A stretch of DNA of 64,000 nucleotides from Flavobacterium luteolum (lineage in GTDB: Bacteria > Bacteroidota > Bacteroidia > Flavobacteriales > Flavobacteriaceae): NCBI RefSeq assembly GCF_027111275.1, contig NZ_CP114286.1:4202501-4266500 (forward strand), read 5' to 3'. Position numbers and translations under genes: made by a program. How positions within the stretch are numbered: position 1 is the first letter of the stretch; each line of letters starts with the position of its first letter. Under the pieces are notes generated by a model, which saw nothing but the letters and a program-made list of their open reading frames with translations, had not been told where the DNA came from and did not search any database. This document shows, piece by piece, positions 27,506 to 36,414 of this stretch.

Positions 27506-29806
27506 ATGAAAAACAAATTAGTCTTACTTTTTTTAGGATGCGCTGTTTTGGGTTATGCTCAAAAAAAGCCAGCTAAAAATACAGTGAAAATTAAACCAAA
27601 GTCTGAATTTGTGGCGGAATTAATGTCAAAAATGACTTTAGACGAGAAATTGGGTCAGTTAAACTTGCCAACATCTGGTGATATTACCACTGGGCAGGCA
27701 AACAGCTCAAATGTGGCAAAAAATATTGCTGAAGGAAAAGTGGGCGGTTTGTTCAACATTAAATCAGTTCAAAAAATTAAAGAAGTACAGAAAATTGCGG
27801 TTGAAAAAAGCCGTTTAAAAATTCCGTTGCTTTTTGGTATGGATGTTATTCACGGTTACGAAACAACATTCCCAATTCCGTTAGGATTATCTTGTACTTG
27901 GGATATGGGTTTAATTGAAAGAAGTGCTCAAATCGCTGCAAAAGAAGCAAGTGCAGACGGTATCAACTGGACATTCTCTCCAATGGTAGACATTTCTCGT
28001 GATCCAAGATGGGGAAGAGTTTCTGAAGGTTCAGGAGAAGATCCATATTTAGGAAGCCAAATTGCAAAAGCAATGGTTAATGGTTACCAACAGCACGATC
28101 TTACTAAAAATAACTCAATCTTAGCTTGTGTTAAACACTTTGCATTATATGGTGCTCCAGAAGGAGGACGTGATTACAACACAGTTGATATGAGCCACAT
28201 CAGAATGTTTAATGATTATTTTCCTCCTTACAAAGCTGCAGTTGATGCAGGTGTAGGTTCGGTTATGGCTTCTTTCAACGAAGTTGACGGAATTCCAGCA
28301 ACTGGAAACAAATGGTTAATGACAGATGTTTTAAGAAAACAATGGGGTTTCAAAGGTTTTGTAGTAACAGATTTTACGGGAATTCCTGAAATGATTCCTC
28401 ACGGAATGGGCGATTTACAGCAAGTTTCAGCTTTAGCATTAAACGCTGGAGTTGAAATGGATATGGTTGGAGAAGGTTTCTTAGGAACTTTGAAAAAATC
28501 TTTAGATGAAGGAAAAGTAAAAATCGAAACAATCGATAACGCTGTAAAACTTATTTTAGAAGCAAAATATGATTTAGGATTATTCCAAGATCCATATAAA
28601 TATTGTGACGAGAAGAGAGCAAAAACTGAAATCTTTACAACAGATAGCAGAAAAGAAGCACGTGATATTGCAGCTCAATCTTTAGTTTTATTAAAAAACC
28701 AAAATCAGTTGTTGCCTCTTAAAAAATCTGGAACAATTGGTTTAATCGGACCATTGGCAGATGCTAAAGAAAACATGCCAGGAACTTGGAGTGTGGCTAC
28801 AAAAATGGAAAATGCTGTTTCATTATTGAGAGGTATCAAAGAAGTAGCTGGAACAGGAACTAAAGTTTTATACGCAAAAGGAAGCAATTTAGATTACGAT
28901 GAAACTTTTGAAACTAATGCGACAATGTTCGGTAAAACGTTACACCGTGATGCTCGTACAAAAGAAGAATTATTAGCAGAAGCTTTAAAAGTAGCTGAGC
29001 AGTCAGATGTAATTGTGGCAGCTTTAGGAGAATCTGCAGAGATGAGCGGTGAATCTAGCAGCCGTACAAACTTAGAAATTCCACAAGCGCAAAAAGATTT
29101 ATTAAACGCTTTATTAAAAACTGGAAAACCAGTTGTTTTAGTTTTATTTGACGGACGTCCGTTAGTAATTACAGACGAAGAAAAAACAGTTCCTGCAATT
29201 TTGAATGTTTGGTTCGCAGGTACAGAAGCTGGTTGCGCTATTGCTGATGTTTTATTTGGAGATGTTAATCCTTCAGGAAAATTAACTTCAACTTTCCCAA
29301 GAAGCGTTGGACAATTGCCAATTTACTACGCGCACAAAAATACAGGAAGACCACTTTCTAACACAGAAGGGAAATTCGAGAAATTTAGATCAAATTATAT
29401 TGACGAAAGAAACGAGCCATTATTCCCATTCGGATTTGGTTTAAGCTATACCAATTTTGATTATTCAAACTTGAAAATTTCTTCCGATAAGATGGATTCA
29501 AACGGAAAATTGAAAGTAACTGTTGATGTAACAAACACTGGAAATTTTGACGGAAAAGAAACAGTTCAATTGTACATTAGAGATTTAGTTGGTTCAGTAA
29601 CAAGACCAGTTAGAGAATTGAAGGGTTTCCAAAAAATAGCACTTAAAAAAGGTGAAAAACAGACAGTGAGTTTTGATATTACTGTTGAAGATTTAAAGTT
29701 TTATAACTCTGATTTACAATTCGTAGCAGAGCCAGGGCAGTTTGATATTTTCGTTGGAGGAAATTCAAACGCCGATAAGAAAGTTAGTTTTGAGTTAACT
29801 AAATAG
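27506..29806 (+). CDS. bglX: GH3 beta-glucosidase
   Basis: A 766-residue exported GH3 enzyme with all three usual domains: the TIM barrel (about 36-380, with GMDVIHGYETTFPIPLG and KHFALYGAPEGGRDYN), the alpha/beta sandwich (about 400-620) and the C-terminal FnIII domain. The nucleophile is Asp289 in GFVVTDFTG, where most relatives have SDW or SDY. The probable acid lies in SAEMSGESSSR at about 515. It releases glucose from the non-reducing end of beta-glucans. Next to a GH144 enzyme it may prefer beta-1,2 (sophoro-) oligosaccharides. A terminator follows. Confidence 0.92.
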   Translation: MKNKLVLLFLGCAVLGYAQKKPAKNTVKIKPKSEFVAELMSKMTLDEKLGQLNLPTSGDITTGQANSSNVAKNIAEGKVGGLFNIKSVQKIKEVQKIAVEKSRLKIPLLFGMDVIHGYETTFPIPLGLSCTWDMGLIERSAQIAAKEASADGINWTFSPMVDISRDPRWGRVSEGSGEDPYLGSQIAKAMVNGYQQHDLTKNNSILACVKHFALYGAPEGGRDYNTVDMSHIRMFNDYFPPYKAAVDAGVGSVMASFNEVDGIPATGNKWLMTDVLRKQWGFKGFVVTDFTGIPEMIPHGMGDLQQVSALALNAGVEMDMVGEGFLGTLKKSLDEGKVKIETIDNAVKLILEAKYDLGLFQDPYKYCDEKRAKTEIFTTDSRKEARDIAAQSLVLLKNQNQLLPLKKSGTIGLIGPLADAKENMPGTWSVATKMENAVSLLRGIKEVAGTGTKVLYAKGSNLDYDETFETNATMFGKTLHRDARTKEELLAEALKVAEQSDVIVAALGESAEMSGESSSRTNLEIPQAQKDLLNALLKTGKPVVLVLFDGRPLVITDEEKTVPAILNVWFAGTEAGCAIADVLFGDVNPSGKLTSTFPRSVGQLPIYYAHKNTGRPLSNTEGKFEKFRSNYIDERNEPLFPFGFGLSYTNFDYSNLKISSDKMDSNGKLKVTVDVTNTGNFDGKETVQLYIRDLVGSVTRPVRELKGFQKIALKKGEKQTVSFDITVEDLKFYNSDLQFVAEPGQFDIFVGGNSNADKKVSFELTK

Positions 29807-29825
29807 TTGGTTTATTTGATTAGTG

Positions 29826-29854
29826 AAAAGCCCTTCGTTTGGAGGGCTTTTTTT
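29826..29854 (+). terminator. Rho-independent terminator after the GH3 gene
   Basis: AAAAGCCCTTC and GGAGGGCTTT pair with a T run after them, 20 bases after the GH3 stop. It closes the susCD-GH144-esterase-GH3 unit. Confidence 0.82.
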
Positions 29855-29898
29855 CTAAAAGGAATAACCTTTTTTGTGATTTTTTAACTACGATTATT

Positions 29899-30672
29899 AT
29901 GAATAAATTAAAAATATTTAGTTCAGCATGCCTTATTGCTTTTTCATTTTGTAATGCACAAAAGAATGCCATTGTAGCGCATCGAGGTGCATGGAAAAAA
30001 AACAATCTACCTGAAAATTCTATTGCATCTTTAAGACATGCAATCGATTTAAAATTGCCAGGTTCAGAATTTGATGTTTGGAGAACGGCAGACGATTCAC
30101 TTGTAATCAATCACGATGCACATTATAACAAACTGCTTATTGAAGAAACGAATTATGCAGATTTGATAAAATTTAAACTTTCAAACGGAGAAAAGCTTCC
30201 AACACTTCATGAGTACATTTCAGAAGGAATGAGAAATAACAAGCACACACTTTTGGTTTGCGAAATCAAGCCTTCAGAAATCAGTAAAGAAAGAGGACAA
30301 AAAACGGGTGTAGCAGCAGTCGAAACCATTAAAAAATTAAAAGCCGATAAAAATACCTGCTACATCAGTTTTGATTATGATATTCTAAAGAAAATTAGAG
30401 AAATAGATTCTAAGACGTCTTTACAATATTTAGAAGGAAATAAATCTCCAAAAGAAGTCAAAGCAGATAAAATCAATGGTGTAGATTATCATTATTCAGT
30501 CTTTCAAAAGCATCCAGAATGGATTCAGGAAGCTAAAGACAATAAGATTATTCTAAATGCTTGGACTGTCAATGACGCAAAAGATATGGATTGGATTATA
30601 GCTCATAAATTCAATTACATCACCACAAATGAACCTGAACTTTTAAAGGAAAGAAAAGAGGTTAAAAACTAA
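29899..30672 (+). CDS. Exported glycerophosphodiester phosphodiesterase
   Basis: A 257-residue GDPD with signal peptide (NKLKIFSSACLIAFSFCNAQ). The catalytic signature is complete: VAHRGAWKKNNLPENSIAS, SEFDVWRTADDSLVINHDA (the E-x-D metal site and the second His), and the later VCEIKPSE and INGVDYHYS. The enzyme hydrolyses glycerophosphodiesters to sn-glycerol-3-phosphate and an alcohol. I start it at ATG 29899 because the frame upstream runs into the terminator. It lies between two glycoside-hydrolase genes, which is unusual and supports action on a phosphoglycerol-substituted glycan. Confidence 0.9.
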   Translation: MNKLKIFSSACLIAFSFCNAQKNAIVAHRGAWKKNNLPENSIASLRHAIDLKLPGSEFDVWRTADDSLVINHDAHYNKLLIEETNYADLIKFKLSNGEKLPTLHEYISEGMRNNKHTLLVCEIKPSEISKERGQKTGVAAVETIKKLKADKNTCYISFDYDILKKIREIDSKTSLQYLEGNKSPKEVKADKINGVDYHYSVFQKHPEWIQEAKDNKIILNAWTVNDAKDMDWIIAHKFNYITTNEPELLKERKEVKN

Positions 30673-30703
30673 TCTTCTAAAACTTTACTAAAGAAATCTA
30701 ACC

Positions 30704-32620
30704 ATGAAAAAGATATATAAACAACTTACGCCGATTTTGTTTTCGATGCTTTTCGGAAGTACTCTTTTGGCACAAAATTCTGGTAAAACCGAATGGTTTG
30801 AACCTAGCAGACCCGCAACAACATATTGTAATCCGATAAATATTGGGTACAATTTTACTACTCATAATCACAACGGAATTCCAGAATCACGCCGTTCGAG
30901 CGCCGATCCTGTAATTATTACCTATAAAGGCGAATATTATTTATTTGCTACCAATCAAGCAGGTTTCTTTTGGAGTAAAGACATGTCCGACTGGAATTTT
31001 GTTTACGGAAGTTTTCAAAGACAGCCGGGCGACGATGACCAGTGTGCTCCTGCGGCTTGGGTTGTTAACGACACATTATTTTATGTTGGTTCAACTTGGA
31101 AAAGAGATCATCCGATTTGGAAAACAGCTGATCCAAAATCAGGTAGATGGACACGCCATGTAGATAAAGCAATGCTTCCAACTTGGGATCCTGCAATTTT
31201 TCAGGACGATGATAAAAAAGTATACATGTACTACGGTTCAAGCGGAAAATTACCACTTGTTGGAGTAGAAGTTGATTATAATACTTGGCTTCCAAAAGGA
31301 AATCAGGCTGATTATGCAACTTTGTATAAAGCGACAGAAGTAGAGGATATTCAGAAACCATACGGACAAATTAAAGAAGTTGCCATTTTAGATCCTTCGG
31401 CTCACGGATGGGAACGTTTTGGGCCAAATAATGATATGGAACCTGCACCTTGGGGAAATTTTATTGAAGGTGCTTGGATGACGAAACATAATGGAAAATA
31501 TTATATGCAATACGGAGCTCCTGCAACCGAGTTTAAAGGTTATGCAAATGGAGTTCATGTTGGAGATAATCCGTTAGGGCCATTTACGTATCAAAAACAC
31601 AATCCGATGTCATATAAACCAGGCGGATTTGTAATTGGAGCTGGACACGGAAATACTTTTGCCGATAATTATGGAAATTACTGGAATACTGGAACATGCA
31701 AAATTTCTATTAAAGATCGTTTCGAACGTCGTATAGATATGTTTCCAGCAGGATTTGATAAAGATGATGTAATGTATTCTATTACCGCTTATGGAGATTT
31801 CCCAATTGTATTGCCAACAAGCGAGCGTGATCAGACAAAAGGAGCTTCATCTGGATGGATGTTACTTTCGTATAAAAAGCCTGTTACTGTTTCTTCTTCT
31901 GAGGAATGTATGGAAGTGGAAACGCATAGAATGGATAACGGAGGAAAAAAAGTATATGAGAAGTTTTGTTACGGACCAGAAAATTTGACAGATGAAAATA
32001 TTCAAACCTATTGGTCTGCAAAAACAAGTAATCCAGGCGAATGGCTTCAAATGGATTTAGGACGTCAAATGGAAATAAATGCTTTGCAGATTAATTACGC
32101 AGACCATAAAGCGACGCAGTTTAATAAAGCAATGGATATTTATTATCAATATAAAATATTCATGTCAGATGATGCTCAAAATTGGACTTTGGTGGTAGAT
32201 AAATCTAAAAATGATAAAGATGCACCACATGATTATGTAGAGCTTTCAAAATCGATTAAAGCGCGTTACATTAAAATGGAGAACATTCACAATGCATCAG
32301 GCTTGTTTGCTATTTCTGATTTCAGAGTTTTTGGAAATGGATTGGCTGCAAAACCAAAACCTGTAGCTTCTTTTAAGGTAGACAGAAATAAAGCAGATTC
32401 TAGAAATGCTATGATTTCATGGAAAAAACAGACAGATGCAATTGGTTACAATATTTATTACGGAATTGCTCCTAATAAATTGTATAACAGTATTATGGTT
32501 TACGGTGACAATACATACGATTTTAGAGGTTTGGATAAAGGCACAAAATATTATTTCACAATAGAGCCTTTTAATGAAAACGGAATTGGAACAAAAAATA
32601 AGATTATTGAAGTAAAATAA
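30704..32620 (+). CDS. GH43-like glycoside hydrolase with discoidin and FnIII domains
   Basis: A 638-residue exported protein with signal peptide (to LAQ at about residue 24). The five-bladed propeller covers about 40-370 and carries the GH43 catalytic triad candidates: base Asp in SSADPVI, modulator Asp in TWDPAIF, and acid Glu in FIEGAWM. It is followed by a discoidin/F5-8C (CBM32-like) domain at about 400-540, with MDLGRQMEINALQINYADH, and a C-terminal FnIII domain. The substrate is not clear; GH43 usually cleaves arabinose or xylose linkages. It lies 31 bases after the GDPD gene, so the two are probably one transcript. Confidence 0.82.
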   Translation: MKKIYKQLTPILFSMLFGSTLLAQNSGKTEWFEPSRPATTYCNPINIGYNFTTHNHNGIPESRRSSADPVIITYKGEYYLFATNQAGFFWSKDMSDWNFVYGSFQRQPGDDDQCAPAAWVVNDTLFYVGSTWKRDHPIWKTADPKSGRWTRHVDKAMLPTWDPAIFQDDDKKVYMYYGSSGKLPLVGVEVDYNTWLPKGNQADYATLYKATEVEDIQKPYGQIKEVAILDPSAHGWERFGPNNDMEPAPWGNFIEGAWMTKHNGKYYMQYGAPATEFKGYANGVHVGDNPLGPFTYQKHNPMSYKPGGFVIGAGHGNTFADNYGNYWNTGTCKISIKDRFERRIDMFPAGFDKDDVMYSITAYGDFPIVLPTSERDQTKGASSGWMLLSYKKPVTVSSSEECMEVETHRMDNGGKKVYEKFCYGPENLTDENIQTYWSAKTSNPGEWLQMDLGRQMEINALQINYADHKATQFNKAMDIYYQYKIFMSDDAQNWTLVVDKSKNDKDAPHDYVELSKSIKARYIKMENIHNASGLFAISDFRVFGNGLAAKPKPVASFKVDRNKADSRNAMISWKKQTDAIGYNIYYGIAPNKLYNSIMVYGDNTYDFRGLDKGTKYYFTIEPFNENGIGTKNKIIEVK

Positions 32621-32642
32621 TCTTTATTTAAAGAATACGTAA

Positions 32643-32687
32643 AAGCTCCGATTGCAAATTGAAGAATTTGTAATTGGAGTTTTTTTT
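32643..32687. terminator. Terminator after the GH43-like gene
   Basis: AAGCTCCGATTGCAAATT pairs with AATTTGTAATTGGAGTT around GAAG, followed by a T run. It separates the locus from the peptidase gene. Confidence 0.82.
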
Positions 32688-32723
32688 GTGAAAAGGTTGA
32701 GGAAAAAACTTCAGAAATGTCAA

Positions 32724-32731
32724 TAATTTTG
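32724..32731 (+). promoter_or_regulatory. Putative -7 element before the M28 peptidase
   Basis: TAATTTTG matches TAnnTTTG; a second near-match, TTCCTTTG, follows at 32732-32739. The peptidase ATG is at 32785. An exact palindrome, ATGCCATTGGCAT, lies between at 32745-32757. Confidence 0.4.
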
Positions 32732-32784
32732 TTCCTTTGCGAATATGCCATTGGCATGCTAAACTCCAAATTACTACAAAAACT

Positions 32785-34176
32785 ATGAAAAAAACGATTC
32801 TTTTAACTGCTTTAGTTTTAAACGGATTGACATCTTTTGCACAGACAAATGATGAAAAAAACATTAAATTATTTTACAAAAAAGCTTTAACCGAAGCAAA
32901 ATGCTACACGTGGCTAGAATACTTGTCAAATGATATTGGCGCTCGTTTGTCTGGATCTAAAGGAGCAGAACAAGCTGTTGAGTACACTAAAAGCCAATTA
33001 GAAAGTTTAGGACTTGATAAAGTATATTTGCAAGAAGTTATGGTGCCACATTGGGTTCGTGGCGAAAAAGAAACAGCTTATATTCTGGATGGAAAAGTAA
33101 AAACCACTGTACCAATTTGTGCATTAGGAGGTTCAGTAGCAACTCCAAAAACGGGTCTTACAGCAGAAATAATCGAAGTTCAAGGAATAAAAGAATTGAA
33201 CGAACTTGGAGCTGATAAAGTAAAAGGTAAAATTGTTTTCTACAATAGACCGATGAACCCTGAAAACATTGAAACCTTTACTTCTTACGGAGCTTGCGTT
33301 GATCAAAGATATGCAGGAGCAAAAGAAGCTGCAAAATTAGGAGCAGTAGGAACAATTGTTCGTTCTATGAATTTAAGATTAGACGATTTTCCTCATACAG
33401 GAGCTCAAAGTTATGGTGACTTGCCAAAGGCGCAATATATTCCAACTGCGGCAATCAGTACAAATGGAGCTGAATTGTTAAGTAAATCTTTAAAAGCAAA
33501 TCCTGCTTTAAAATTTTATTTCAAACAATCTTGTGAAACTTTACCAGATGCGTTGTCATATAATGTAATTGGTGAATTGACAGGAACGGTGACTCCAGAA
33601 AACATTATGGTTGTTGGAGGGCATTTAGATTCTTGGGATTTAGCAGATGGTTCTCACGATGATGGAGCAGGAGTAGTGCAAAGTATGGAAGTAATCCGTA
33701 TTTTGAAAAACTTAAATTATAAACCTAAAAATACCATTCGTGTTGTATTGTTTATGAACGAAGAAAACGGCGGAAAAGGTGGTGCTAAATACGAAGAAGT
33801 TTCAAAACAAAACAAAGAGAATCATATTTTTGCTTTAGAAAGTGATTCAGGAGGATTCTCTCCAAGAGGATTTTCAATTGAAGCTGATGATGTTAATTTG
33901 AAAAAGATTCAAGGTTACAAAGATCTTTTTGAGCCTTATTTGGTGCACAGTTTTACAATTGGTCATGCAGGTTCTGATATTAATCATTTGACTTCGCAAG
34001 CTATTGTTAAAGCAGGTTTGAAACCAGATTCTCAGCGTTATTTTGATTATCACCACGCTGCAAATGATAAATTTGATGCAATCAATAAAAGAGAATTAGA
34101 GCTTGGAGCTGCAACAATGACTACATTAATGTATTTATTAGACCAAAACGGAATCGAGACTAAAAAAGCAAATTAA
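32785..34176 (+). CDS. Exported M28 family metallopeptidase
   Basis: A 463-residue zinc aminopeptidase/carboxypeptidase of family M28 with signal peptide (KKTILLTALVLNGLTSFAQ). A PA-like insert is at about 130-230. The two-zinc site is visible in order: His and Asp in GGHLDSWDLADGSHDDGAG, Glu-Glu in MNEENGGKGG, Asp in ESDSGGFSP, and the final His in YFDYHHAANDKFD. It should trim exported peptides. ATG at 32785 is the natural start; sixteen upstream codons lie in the leader. It overlaps no gene and is followed by a small exported protein 8 bases downstream. Confidence 0.92.
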   Translation: MKKTILLTALVLNGLTSFAQTNDEKNIKLFYKKALTEAKCYTWLEYLSNDIGARLSGSKGAEQAVEYTKSQLESLGLDKVYLQEVMVPHWVRGEKETAYILDGKVKTTVPICALGGSVATPKTGLTAEIIEVQGIKELNELGADKVKGKIVFYNRPMNPENIETFTSYGACVDQRYAGAKEAAKLGAVGTIVRSMNLRLDDFPHTGAQSYGDLPKAQYIPTAAISTNGAELLSKSLKANPALKFYFKQSCETLPDALSYNVIGELTGTVTPENIMVVGGHLDSWDLADGSHDDGAGVVQSMEVIRILKNLNYKPKNTIRVVLFMNEENGGKGGAKYEEVSKQNKENHIFALESDSGGFSPRGFSIEADDVNLKKIQGYKDLFEPYLVHSFTIGHAGSDINHLTSQAIVKAGLKPDSQRYFDYHHAANDKFDAINKRELELGAATMTTLMYLLDQNGIETKKAN

Positions 34177-34184
34177 GATTTATT

Positions 34185-34709
34185 TTGAAGCTGTTTTTAA
34201 ATTTTATCGCGATCTTATTTGTAACATTCGTATTTGGACAGCATAAATCTGAAGACACCTCTGGGAAATTATATATAAGCGAAAAAAAATATTCGTTATT
34301 ATTTCCTTATAACTGGCATCTTCAACAATCAGATTCTTTGCAAAAGAAGTTTATGCTTTTAAGCGAAAAAAGTTCGGCAAATGATAATTTTATTGAAAAT
34401 GTAAGTTTACGGATTTCTGATCTTGGATATACAGGAGTTAAAGCAAAAACAGTAAAAAAGATAATTGATAAAAGATTCGGAGTAAGCAGCGAAATTATTT
34501 CTAATCGAAAGGTTGTAAAAAACGGTTTACACGGTCAAGAAATTGTTTACAAGCAATTAATGAGTAATGGTGTTTTCGGTACTATTTTGCAATACTATTT
34601 TATTAAAGATCGAGATTTATACATACTTACCTTTTGCAGTAAAAGTGAAGAGTACTTGTCTTATATGCCCGTTTTTCAATACATGTATGAGAATTTTGAT
34701 ATAAGATAA
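34185..34709 (+). CDS. Small exported PsbP/DcrB-like protein
   Basis: A 174-residue protein with signal peptide (KLFLNFIAILFVTFVFGQ). The mature part resembles the PsbP/DcrB-like fold of small periplasmic proteins: a strand YSLLFPYNWHLQQ at the start and a C-terminal QYYFIKDRDLYILTFCS. These folds have no catalytic site and their role is mostly unknown. The start is TTG at 34185; there is no ATG before residue 57, and the TTG is the only one that keeps the signal peptide. It is 8 bases after the M28 stop, so the two are co-transcribed. Confidence 0.7.
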   Translation: MKLFLNFIAILFVTFVFGQHKSEDTSGKLYISEKKYSLLFPYNWHLQQSDSLQKKFMLLSEKSSANDNFIENVSLRISDLGYTGVKAKTVKKIIDKRFGVSSEIISNRKVVKNGLHGQEIVYKQLMSNGVFGTILQYYFIKDRDLYILTFCSKSEEYLSYMPVFQYMYENFDIR

Positions 34710-34727
34710 AACAGTATATTGTTATAA

Positions 34728-34766
34728 AAAAAAACAGCAATCAGGTATTGATTGCTGTTTTTTTTT
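34728..34766. terminator. Bidirectional terminator between converging genes
   Basis: AAAACAGCAATCA and TGATTGCTGTTTT pair around GGTAT with A and T runs on the two sides. Confidence 0.85.
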
Positions 34767-34788
34767 ATATAATTATTATCGATTGGGA

Positions 34789-35091
34789 TTAAAGTTTCAT
34801 TACAATCAAATAAAATATAAAGGTGAGAGGGATATTAGAAAGTAAGATCAGAATTTTGGTTCCTATATCTCTTCGCTGTTCTGGAAGATGAATAAACCGG
34901 TCTGTTAAATGTACAAACATAATTGCATTTACAATTATTGCGCCCAACGCAAATGGCCAAGCGATAACCAAAACGATCGGATTTCCGTTTGAAATGATAT
35001 AAAGGATAAACAGAATTGTGCTGATTATAAATGTGCCAACAGCCAATTCAATAGATTGTTTTTCTTCAAAAGGGTTGTGAATTGTTTTCAT
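34789..35091 (-). CDS. Small membrane protein of unknown function (three segments)
   Basis: I do not recognise the family. The 100-residue protein has a polar N-terminus (MKTIHNPFEEKQS) and three membrane segments: LAVGTFIISTILFILYI, IVLVIAWPFALGAIIVNAIMF, and ILILLSNIPLTFIFYLIVM. The two-positive loop EQRRDIGTK is cytosolic if the N-terminus is. The gene lies 6 bases after the stop-side of the Coq4-like gene on the same strand, so the two are probably co-transcribed. No function can be given. Confidence 0.68.
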   Translation of the reverse strand: MKTIHNPFEEKQSIELAVGTFIISTILFILYIISNGNPIVLVIAWPFALGAIIVNAIMFVHLTDRFIHLPEQRRDIGTKILILLSNIPLTFIFYLIVMKL

Positions 35092-35097
35092 ATGTTT

Positions 35098-35583
35098 TTA
35101 AATTTTAAAAGTTTGCTGAATAGTTTGAACAGGCATAAAAAGCATTTTTGAAAAATCGAGATAATGAAATGAATTTGCTTTTCTTCCTCTTTTAAATTGA
35201 TGAATAAAATAGTTGATGCGCTTCGGATAAAAAATAGTTCCAGTTGCTATTACCATAAACAGATACATGCTTTTCTTTCCATTCCCAAGCAAATAATACT
35301 GCATGCCAATTTCTTCATAAACCGAAACGCCAGTATTAGTCAAAACATGGATAATATCGTGATCTTCGAGTTTTTCCTGAATATCAAAATGGTTTTTGTA
35401 AAGAAAACTTCCTAAGCCAAATCCTAGACTTTCTTCGGGATAATCCATTAGAGTGTTTTTATCAATATTCCAAGGTTCATTCTTTTTAAAATATTTTTGA
35501 TACGGTTTTTTAGAACATTCATACAGTTTTTCAATCAAATAATCTCTCATAAGGTGTTGGTTTAAAAGTTCTTTGAATTTCAA
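35098..35583 (-). CDS. Coq4-like protein
   Basis: A 161-residue protein. The segment DHDIIHVLTNTGVSVYEE fits the Coq4 metal motif HDxxHx11E exactly, with His75, Asp76, His79 and Glu91. Coq4 acts in ubiquinone synthesis, where it has been tied to removal and replacement of the ring carboxyl group. Flavobacteria normally make menaquinone, so a true ubiquinone role is unlikely. The neighbours are a small membrane protein and a YiiX-like peptidase and give no hint. The family link is from the motif and length; the reaction is unknown. Confidence 0.7.
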   Translation of the reverse strand: MKFKELLNQHLMRDYLIEKLYECSKKPYQKYFKKNEPWNIDKNTLMDYPEESLGFGLGSFLYKNHFDIQEKLEDHDIIHVLTNTGVSVYEEIGMQYYLLGNGKKSMYLFMVIATGTIFYPKRINYFIHQFKRGRKANSFHYLDFSKMLFMPVQTIQQTFKI

Positions 35584-35598
35584 AGTTAATTAACAAAT

Positions 35599-35633
35599 AA
35601 AAAAGCTAGAATGAATAAGGGACTAGCTTTTTT
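35599..35633. terminator. Terminator, arms AAAAAGCTAG / CTAGCTTTTT
   Basis: A 10-bp stem with a T run on the plus strand and an A run on the minus side, in the space between two minus-strand genes. It would stop transcription coming from the YiiX-like gene. Confidence 0.75.
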
Positions 35634-35639
35634 GAAATA

Positions 35640-36314
35640 TTAGTAAGTGTCTACTACTGTTTTTAATATATTAGATTCGGCAATATCAGAAGGAGCAACG
35701 ACTTTTTCTTCTAATGGAATATCATTGCCATAACGCTCTTTTAGTATTTTCTGAACTCTCGGATCTTGCAAATTAAAATCTTTCAACTCTCTAAGTTTAG
35801 ACAATTCGATTCCTGCAGCGTTTTTATAAATCTTCCAAATCAATTCAGAGCAATATATTCTGTTGTCAGTCCATTCAAAATAGGCATCGTATTCTTTACC
35901 GTCAAATTGCTGACTGTAATCTTTCATTTTTTGCAAAACTTGCGGACTTAAAGCATTTTCGTCTTTTAACCTTTTTACGACATATTTGCTGTCTTTTCCG
36001 TGTTTAATCCAATCTTCAAGTGGAGTAAGTTTTACTGGCTGAACGGCTTCAAAAACAAACCAATTTCCGTTAATATCGTAAATAATGCCGCAATGTGAGA
36101 ATTTCGAATTAGTTGCAATTCGAACGGCTTCACATTGTTTAGATTCTGAGGTTTGAAAAATTAGATCACCATCCTTAAACTTGCTTGCCACCATTTTTTC
36201 TTCTTTGGCTCCAGTAAACGGATTGTTCGGAAAAACTTTTATAGCCACAAACAAGGCACAGCCAAAGCTGATGATAAAAGTAATGATCGGGAATAGATAT
36301 TTTTTGAATTTCAT
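35640..36314 (-). CDS. YiiX/YebB-like permuted papain-fold hydrolase
   Basis: A 224-residue protein with an N-terminal membrane segment (YLFPIITFIISFGCALFVA) and a circularly permuted NlpC/P60-like domain. The His comes first, in KFSHCGIIY (His74), with FEAVQPVKLTPLEDWI after it, and the Cys comes late, in RIYCSELIWKIYK (Cys155). These are the expected catalytic residues of YiiX-type enzymes, which are thought to act on amide or ester bonds in lipids or peptidoglycan. The substrate is not known. It is anchored to a membrane by the N-terminal segment or exported. Confidence 0.85.
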   Translation of the reverse strand: MKFKKYLFPIITFIISFGCALFVAIKVFPNNPFTGAKEEKMVASKFKDGDLIFQTSESKQCEAVRIATNSKFSHCGIIYDINGNWFVFEAVQPVKLTPLEDWIKHGKDSKYVVKRLKDENALSPQVLQKMKDYSQQFDGKEYDAYFEWTDNRIYCSELIWKIYKNAAGIELSKLRELKDFNLQDPRVQKILKERYGNDIPLEEKVVAPSDIAESNILKTVVDTY

Positions 36315-36356
36315 AAAGTAAGTTTTAAAGTACTTTGAGATGCAAAGTAAATGATA

Positions 36357-36392
36357 AAAAAAATAGCTGCCAAATAAAATGACAGCTATTTT
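36357..36392. terminator. Terminator after the exported-protein gene (minus strand)
   Basis: AAAATAGCTG and CAGCTATTTT pair around a 13-base loop. It lies just past the stop of the gene at 36415-37320 and before the YiiX-like gene. Confidence 0.7.
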
Positions 36393-36414
36393 CTAAAATA
36401 TATTTTGAGAAATA

